A stretch of 64,000 nt of DNA from Ostreococcus mediterraneus. Lineage: Eukaryota; Chlorophyta; Mamiellophyceae; Mamiellales; Bathycoccaceae. Below are positions 59,292 through 64,000 of this stretch, piece after piece. The first letter of the stretch is position 1; each line of letters begins with the position of its first letter. The notes under the pieces were generated by a model that was not told the DNA's origin, searched no databases, and saw nothing but the letters and a program-made list of their open reading frames with translations. The translations under genes were made by a program, and so were the position numbers. Location: positions 547,949 to 611,948 of the forward strand of contig WMKK01000002.1 in assembly GCA_012295225.1 (NCBI GenBank). The letters are read 5' to 3'.

Positions 59292-59813
59292 CTAAAATCC
59301 ACGGCGTTTCGCCTGTCTTCGCTGCGAACGCTCGCGACGTCGCTTTTCCTCCTTAGTTTCCTCTTGCGCACTCGCCTCGCTCGCCTGCTTCTTCATCGAC
59401 ATGTACGGTAAAATAAGCTTAGTGATAATCAAATATCCCCCGACCGCCGGGATGATAAGCATCGACATCCAAAACCAATCCGAATACGTCGTCGCCGTCA
59501 GCGCAAACGCGCCCACGTAAATCAAATCCTGATAGTACTCCGTCAACCCACCACGCAGCGACCCGCCACCGTCGATTAATTCACCATCTGCGTCGTAAGT
59601 CGGTGCCGCGAACGACCGTAATGACGTCAACGACGTCCGGCACGCGAGCAGGGTGCACGCAAAGAATACAACGTTCCACTTCTTGACCGTTTTATATCGA
59701 ACACACAAGCGCACGACGACGTGAAACACCGTGGTATAGTTGAGCACGCTCGCGAGCAGCTTTAGCTGCGCCTTGTTCGCCTCGTGCTGCTTTTTCGCAC
59801 CGGATTTCGCCAT
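59292..59813 (-). CDS. TMEM208: TMEM208/SND2 ER-targeting protein
   Basis: 173 residues. A basic start (MAKSGAKKQHEANKAQLKLL) leads to membrane segments at about 25-45, 50-65, 95-110 and 115-135. The turn DADGELIDGGGSLRGGLTEY is the family marker (GALMDGGMDL in animals). The C-terminus is a basic/acidic tail ending RQAKRRGF. SND2/TMEM208 directs proteins with internal or C-terminal signals into the ER, a route parallel to SRP. Its ATG lies on the opposite strand of a possible ATG for the next gene (palindromic CATG at 59811-59814). Confidence 0.86.
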   Translation of the reverse strand: MAKSGAKKQHEANKAQLKLLASVLNYTTVFHVVVRLCVRYKTVKKWNVVFFACTLLACRTSLTSLRSFAAPTYDADGELIDGGGSLRGGLTEYYQDLIYVGAFALTATTYSDWFWMSMLIIPAVGGYLIITKLILPYMSMKKQASEASAQEETKEEKRRRERSQRRQAKRRGF

Positions 59814-59931
59814 GACGACGACGGTCGGCGACGGCGCGCTCGGGAGTGGCGTTGGTGGTTTTCCTCAACTCTGGGACACTTCGCGACTCGCGTCGGCCGG
59901 CACACACGGAGTGACGCCGCGCGCGCACGCG

Positions 59932-61524
59932 ATGTTGTCTTCCGCGTCCATAACGCCGCGCGCGATTGGCGGGCGCGCGCACGCGCGTGCGACGCCGGTA
60001 TCGTCTCGTGTGAAGTTTGGATTAGTGACATCCACGCCGCAGTCTCGTCGCCGTGGCGTCGCGCGCGCGGCGCTCGGCGAGGACCGCACGCATGGGAAGA
60101 AACCGGCGTCATGTGTGATCGTCGGCGGTGGGCCGACTGGGTTGGCGTGCGCCATCGCGCTCGCGCGGCGCGGGTGGACGAACGTGCAAGTTTGGGAGCG
60201 TTTACTCCGTCCGCCGGCGTCGGATTCCAAAGAGTGGGGTGATCCGTCGAGATCGTACAACGTCGGACTTTCTGGACGAGGGCAAAGCGTGCTTAGAGAT
60301 ATTGGGGCGTTGGANACGGTGCTCGATAAGTGTGCGGTGGTGAAAGGGCGCATGGATTGGGGCCCGGATGGCGAGCCCAAGGAGCGGTTGGCGAACAAAA
60401 CGTACGATACGCAAGTTATTCAGCGTGATCGCTTAGTGGCTTGCTTGTTGGAAGAAGTTGAAGATAAGTACTCTGACGCCATCAAGGTAAAATACAACGC
60501 ATGCTGCACTGGGTGTGAATTCGCAGAGGATGGCAGTAACGTGACGTTGGAGCTCGGTGAATGCGGCGAAGAGTGCGACGTTTTCGATCCGGACGCCGTC
60601 GGCGGCAAGTTTACCGTCCCAGTGGTTTTTGGTGCCGAAGGGAATAGCATGAGATCGGCTGTTGTGCGTGAAATGGATGAGAACCCCAAGTGCCAAGTCA
60701 AGGTTGTGCGGTACTCGAGCAACAACGCCCGTGTGTACAAGACGATTCCAATTTACTTGCCTGATAATATGCGCAAGGATTTGAATTACAGCGCCCGGAC
60801 GAAGGGAGGTGTCGCCCTCGAGTGTTTACCCACAAAGGAAGGGTTGTTGATTGGTATCATGCTGGTCAAGCCTGACGACGAGGCAACATGTGAGACGCTT
60901 ACCAATCCGACGTCGTTGAAGGCGTTCTTTAAAGAAGAATTTCCGATGTTCAACGGCTTCATCAAAGAAAAAGATATTGAAGCCATGGCAAACAGTAAGT
61001 TCTTCGGCTTGCCAAACTTTGGTTACGTTGCAAACGGGCTTAACATGGGTGGCATGGCGGCTTTGCTTGGTGACACCATTCACACGGTGAAGCCGTACTT
61101 TGGTTTGGGCGTGAATTCTGCATGGGAGGACGTGCGCATACTAATCGATGCACTCGATGATGCTGATGGCGATACCGCAGTTGCACTTCCCAAGTACTCG
61201 AAGAACCGCGCAAAAGACGCTGAGGCTTTAGTGACTCTGTCTAGGAGCTTTGACGGTGGATTTTTGACGTTTGTGTTGCCGCTCATCGTCGATTCCATCT
61301 TTAACAAAATCGCACCGTGGTTGTTCATGCCGAATACTATTCAAATGTTGCAAAAGGAAGATTGGTCATTCAAAGATATCCAACGCCGCAAGTGGCTTGA
61401 TCGATTCATGCAAGGTGCGGTGATATCTTCCGCGCTCGCAGCGTTTACTGCTGGCGTCGTGAATGTCGCCAGACAGTTTGTCATTCCTTTCACCATGAAA
61501 TTACTCGCGCGCGGTGGAGTTTAA
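59932..61524 (+). CDS. KMO-like FAD-dependent monooxygenase, plastid-type
   Basis: 530 residues from the Met at 59932 (MLSSASITPRAIGGRAHARA reads as a transit peptide); an upstream Met at 59812 would add 40 residues and overlap TMEM208. The dinucleotide-binding motif is VIVGGGPTGLACAIALARRG (about residue 62). The second FAD motif is GDTIHTVKPYFGLGVNSAWED (about 380), and the DR of QRDRLVACLLEE is also present. Two hydrophobic segments close the C-terminus (LTFVLPLIVDSIF and ALAAFTAGVVNVARQFVIPF), like the membrane anchor of kynurenine 3-monooxygenase. Substrate is uncertain. An ambiguous base lies at 60315. Confidence 0.78.
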   Translation: MLSSASITPRAIGGRAHARATPVSSRVKFGLVTSTPQSRRRGVARAALGEDRTHGKKPASCVIVGGGPTGLACAIALARRGWTNVQVWERLLRPPASDSKEWGDPSRSYNVGLSGRGQSVLRDIGALXTVLDKCAVVKGRMDWGPDGEPKERLANKTYDTQVIQRDRLVACLLEEVEDKYSDAIKVKYNACCTGCEFAEDGSNVTLELGECGEECDVFDPDAVGGKFTVPVVFGAEGNSMRSAVVREMDENPKCQVKVVRYSSNNARVYKTIPIYLPDNMRKDLNYSARTKGGVALECLPTKEGLLIGIMLVKPDDEATCETLTNPTSLKAFFKEEFPMFNGFIKEKDIEAMANSKFFGLPNFGYVANGLNMGGMAALLGDTIHTVKPYFGLGVNSAWEDVRILIDALDDADGDTAVALPKYSKNRAKDAEALVTLSRSFDGGFLTFVLPLIVDSIFNKIAPWLFMPNTIQMLQKEDWSFKDIQRRKWLDRFMQGAVISSALAAFTAGVVNVARQFVIPFTMKLLARGGV

Positions 61525-61604
61525 TATTTCCGCATAGTCTGCACGAATCGGTGCTTTGTATTCAAAAATCAAAGAATTTGCGATCTAAACTATCGAATTC
61601 GAAT

Positions 61605-62294
61605 TCAAACAATCCACGCGCCGCCACCAGCAGAATTCATCGGGAGCGTGAAAGACGGAGAAGCAAAGTAACTTGCTAAGCGCGGCAATCCCTTGAACTC
61701 GTCATAGAAGGCGCGCAGTTTTGGAAACGCCGCCAAAGGCGATGGCGCACCGCGCTTTTTGGCGATTTCTTCGTGTTGGTCCAACATTTCAAACGCGTGA
61801 AAGTCGGCGCTAGTCGGCGACGCGTCCCGAACGAGAAATTTCGTCCCGCGCGTCGCCATCCACGCCTCCAACTTTGTGTAGTGTGCGGGCACCTTCGTCG
61901 ACAAATGTGCCGGACACGTCTCCTCGAATTCCTCCGCGGTGCGCGTAAACTTATGAAACGGGTACACCACCTGCATCAACGCGTTGCGCAAGTCGTACAC
62001 CTCATCCAACACTTGCGCGTTGGCGTACTTCTCACCGTCATCCTTAAACCCATCAATCCCGAGCTTATCCCCCAGGTACTCCAACACCGAATTCGAATGC
62101 GTGATCACCACCTCCCCATCGACGACGTACGGCAAATTAATCATCGGGTTCACCTTCAACAACTCGGGCTTGCGCACACCAAACCATTCATTCGGATCCG
62201 TGTATTGCACGTCGGTGTACTCCACCCCGGCGTACGCAAACATCATGCGCCCGGCGGCGCCGAGCCCGCGAATGCCCCAGTATCCAAATTCCAT
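61605..62294 (-). CDS. Glutathione S-transferase (mu/sigma-like)
   Basis: 229 residues, no intron. The N-terminal thioredoxin-like domain starts EFGYWGIRGLGAAGRMMFAY (the catalytic Tyr5 or Tyr is within the first seven residues), with the cis-Pro in NLPYVVDGE and the ESNAI-like HSNSVLEYLG. The all-helical C-terminal domain follows (LRNALMQVVYPFHKF, SPTSADFHAFEMLD). No organelle signal is seen, so it is probably cytosolic. It likely detoxifies electrophiles or peroxides. Close relatives in animals are the mu class. Confidence 0.88.
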   Translation of the reverse strand: MEFGYWGIRGLGAAGRMMFAYAGVEYTDVQYTDPNEWFGVRKPELLKVNPMINLPYVVDGEVVITHSNSVLEYLGDKLGIDGFKDDGEKYANAQVLDEVYDLRNALMQVVYPFHKFTRTAEEFEETCPAHLSTKVPAHYTKLEAWMATRGTKFLVRDASPTSADFHAFEMLDQHEEIAKKRGAPSPLAAFPKLRAFYDEFKGLPRLASYFASPSFTLPMNSAGGGAWIV

Positions 62295-62483
62295 CCTCTC
62301 GCGCTGTGCCGTCGACGTGCGCGCGTCGGTGAGTGCGGTGGCGCGCTCGCGCCGCAGTCGCAGAGGGACTCGTGATTGGTCATTCTTGAGTTAAAAATGT
62401 GTGTGTGTCTGTGTGGTCGTTCGAGCCGCCATCTTGTCCCGGGACGTGCGCGGCGTCACACCACGCCGACGACGACGACGACG

Positions 62484-63377
62484 ATGACGATGACGATGAC
62501 GACTGTAAAGGTACGCGCGCGCGATGCGCCGACGCGTACGCACGGCGCGGCGCGGCGCGCGACGGCGCGGGAGCTGCGCGCCGCGACGCGCGAGGTCTCG
62601 CGGGATAGCGTGGATATCGTTCGCGCGGGAACACGCGCGGTGGCGCGCGGTGGTGCGGGCGCGACGCACGGTGATGGCGCCATGGGTGCGGATATGGTGG
62701 TGTTGGTGCGTTCGCGTGCGTGTTCGCGTGACTGACGGGTTCCGTGCGTGGTTTTGCGAGGATAGGTTGCGGCGTCGTCGCGCCCGGGCGCGAGCGCGCG
62801 CGGCGCGAGCGTTCGCACCGCGGCGGGTAAGGATAAGGTGTACATCGGGAAGGGACGGTACGTTGAAGATGACCCGAAAAAGTATGCCGGGAGAGATAAC
62901 TGGTTCACCGGTGGCTGGCCGGGTGGTGAGAAGGAGTTGAAGGAGATTTTCATTCAAGAGGAGCTCAAAAACGCGAAGGCGGCGGACGTGAAGAAGGCGG
63001 CGCCCAAGCCGGTGGGTGATTTACCAGAAGACGTTCGTGGTGATGACGATGTGTATATTGGTAAGGGTCGCTTTGTGAAGGGTGACGCATCCAAGTTTGC
63101 TGGTCGGGATAACCTGTTCACTGGCGGCTGGGCTGGTGGCGAAGTCAACTTGAAGGTTGGCGACAAGCTCAAATTGCAAAAGGGTGATTTGGTGAAAATC
63201 AAAGCTACGAGCGGATTCCTTGGTTTCGGCGGCTCGCCTGAGCGCGCTGGAACCGTGCGCAAGGTGAACGTGAAAAAGAACGGCGATTGCACCGTTGAAG
63301 TTGCGATTTTGCCGTTTGACAAGGTTGAAACTTTTGATAGCTCGTTGCTCGTGCCGACGACGTTGGAAGAGTTGTAA
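62484..63377 (+). CDS. Twin-repeat plastid protein of unknown function, two exons
   Basis: Exon 1 (62484-62510) encodes MTMTMTTVK. The 255-bp intron has donor GTACGC, branch GACTGAC and acceptor ATAG. Exon 2 (62766-63377) resumes in phase 0 with VAASSRPGASARGASVRTAAG, which reads as a transit peptide and cleavage region. The 212-residue product then carries two copies of a unit of about 30 residues, VYIGKGRxVxxDxxKxAGRDNxFTGGWxGGE, at about 45-75 and 112-142, separated by an Ala/Lys/Pro linker. The C-terminal 70 residues look like an SH3-like barrel (GDLVKIKATSGFLGFGG, GTVRKVNVKKNGDCTVEV). I recognise no named family; a thylakoid assembly or NDH/PSI-associated factor is a guess. Confidence 0.7.
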
Positions 63378-63417
63378 GAGCGTGAGAGGAATGCGTGCGA
63401 AGGAATCGTCGTGCTTA

Positions 63418-63633
63418 TTAATACTGCTTTAGTGCTTCTTTTAATACTCCATAAAATGTGCCATTGAATGCTTGACGCGCTCGCGTCCATAACGTCGCAC
63501 CCTCAGAGCTCGGCGGCGGCTTCATGTCCACGAGCGCACAACCAGAGCCAACGTCGACGAATTCCACGAGTACGCACGCTGCAAACTGTTTGTGTTGCAT
63601 CGGAGGGCCCGACTTGTCTTTCGAGCGCGCCAT
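63418..63633 (-). CDS. Uncertain small protein, 71 residues
   Basis: An open frame with mixed composition (MARSKDKSGPPMQHKQFAAC, VLVEFVDVGSGCALVDM, ARQAFNGTFYGVLKEALKQY). It has no low-complexity bias and a plausible strand-helix order, and could be a single small domain or the last exon of a longer gene. It overlaps a plus-strand frame (63524-63883) by 110 bp. The two cannot both be assigned confidently. No family is recognised. Confidence 0.35.
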   Translation of the reverse strand: MARSKDKSGPPMQHKQFAACVLVEFVDVGSGCALVDMKPPPSSEGATLWTRARQAFNGTFYGVLKEALKQY

Positions 63634-63883
63634 CGTCGCTATTCTTGCGCTCGAGCATTTGCACTTTGACTATAGCTCGGCAGCAAAGTTCGTGCGTCTC
63701 TGCCGTGCGGCGCCGTTAATGGTACTCAGTAAAGGCAAGGCGAAACTCGCGGCCAAAGTGCGCGGTAAATCTCTCGACGCGCTCACGGAAGAGCAGGTTC
63801 AACTCGTGCAGAATGTGGTGTTAGAGGTGTATGCGGATACGCTGGCTTTGGAACGGCAACAACGGGAAGCTTTCAAGCGCTAG
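63524..63883 (+). CDS. Uncertain small helical protein, 119 residues
   Basis: The first 40 residues are Ser/Thr/Asn-rich and antisense to the other candidate. From about residue 33 the sequence becomes a plausible helical domain (FERAIVAILALEHLHFDYSS, AKLAAKVRGKSLDALTEEQ, VQLVQNVVLEVYADTLALER). A shorter product from the Met at 63719 is possible. No family is recognised. The next plus-strand gene starts 27 nt after its stop. Confidence 0.4.
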   Translation: MSTSAQPEPTSTNSTSTHAANCLCCIGGPDLSFERAIVAILALEHLHFDYSSAAKFVRLCRAAPLMVLSKGKAKLAAKVRGKSLDALTEEQVQLVQNVVLEVYADTLALERQQREAFKR

Positions 63884-63910
63884 TTGAACCGACACAGCGG
63901 GCTTCGCGCA

Positions 63911-64000
63911 ATGGCGTTGTTCGACACAGTCGTATCATGTGTGCAATCGCGTGCGAGTGATATCGCAACGAAAACGGATGTGGCCATCGAGTATTATCAA
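63911..64000 (+). CDS. Start of a gene running off the right edge
   Basis: ATG at 63911 opens a frame (MALFDTVVSCVQSRASDIAT, then KTDVAIEYYQ) that remains open to the last base. Thirty codons are too few for a family. Codon use is like the neighbours. Confidence 0.45.
   Translation, partial: MALFDTVVSCVQSRASDIATKTDVAIEYYQ

Noticed and set aside
1-64000. Transposons, virus-like elements, CRISPR arrays or integrated phage
   Set aside because: No transposase, reverse transcriptase, integrase, capsid, long terminal repeats or regularly spaced repeats were seen on either strand.

Overview
The window looks like nuclear DNA of a very compact picoeukaryotic green alga, most likely a prasinophyte of the Mamiellales close to Ostreococcus. 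Reasons: moderately high GC, about 43 protein genes in 64 kb on both strands, intergenic gaps often under 200 bp, many genes without introns, plant-type plastid proteins with Arg/Ala/Ser-rich transit regions, and short introns with one shared splice grammar (donor GTRCG, branch CTRAC, acceptor CAG or TAG). The genus is inferred from these traits, not proven. No transposon, virus-like element, CRISPR array, tRNA or rRNA was recognised. Two ambiguous bases (18180 and 60315) mark assembly uncertainty.

Layout. 1-8.8 kb: a partial coiled-coil protein, a Ser-rich nuclear-type protein, a Canopy-like secretory protein, a plastid DUF2232-type membrane protein, ribosomal protein uL1 (RPL10A), a CPBP intramembrane protease and a DnaJ-type zinc-finger protein. 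8.8-18 kb: a Kelch protein, an SLC4-type anion transporter, plastid lipoyl synthase, PDAP1, a TUL1-type membrane RING ligase and a possible microprotein. 18-30 kb: a short BCL7-like gene, a plastid RimM-like protein with HGG repeats, a PDI with a KTEL end, SRP14, the nuclear-basket protein TPR and a lactonase-fold protein. 30-42.5 kb: kinesin-14, a hypothetical gene, LYRM4/ISD11 followed 13 nt later by a HAD phosphatase-like gene, SWP73/BAF60, RBBP5/SWD1, a polyprenyl diphosphate synthase and a plastid hypothetical. 42.5-64 kb: SecA1, a helical-repeat hypothetical, ISY1, NPL4, a ubiquitin-like hypothetical, a BAR-like protein, a small plastid protein, UBC12, a sulfotransferase, DXR, an alpha/beta hydrolase, a CCDC42/CFAP73-like ciliary protein, TMEM208, a KMO-like monooxygenase, a GST, a twin-repeat plastid protein and two or three uncertain small genes at the right edge.

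Functional threads. Plastid isoprenoid supply (DXR, polyprenyl diphosphate synthase), plastid protein import into thylakoids (SecA1) and lipoylation (LIP1p) recur. So do ER entry and quality control (SRP14, TMEM208/SND2, PDI, Canopy-like, TUL1, NPL4). Chromatin regulation (SWP73, RBBP5, possibly BCL7) and RNA work (ISY1, RimM-like) also appear. Several gene models here depend on joining exons across introns that I read directly from the sequence; those joins restored the family N-termini of RPL10A, UBC12, ISY1, LYRM4, PDAP1 and PDI.
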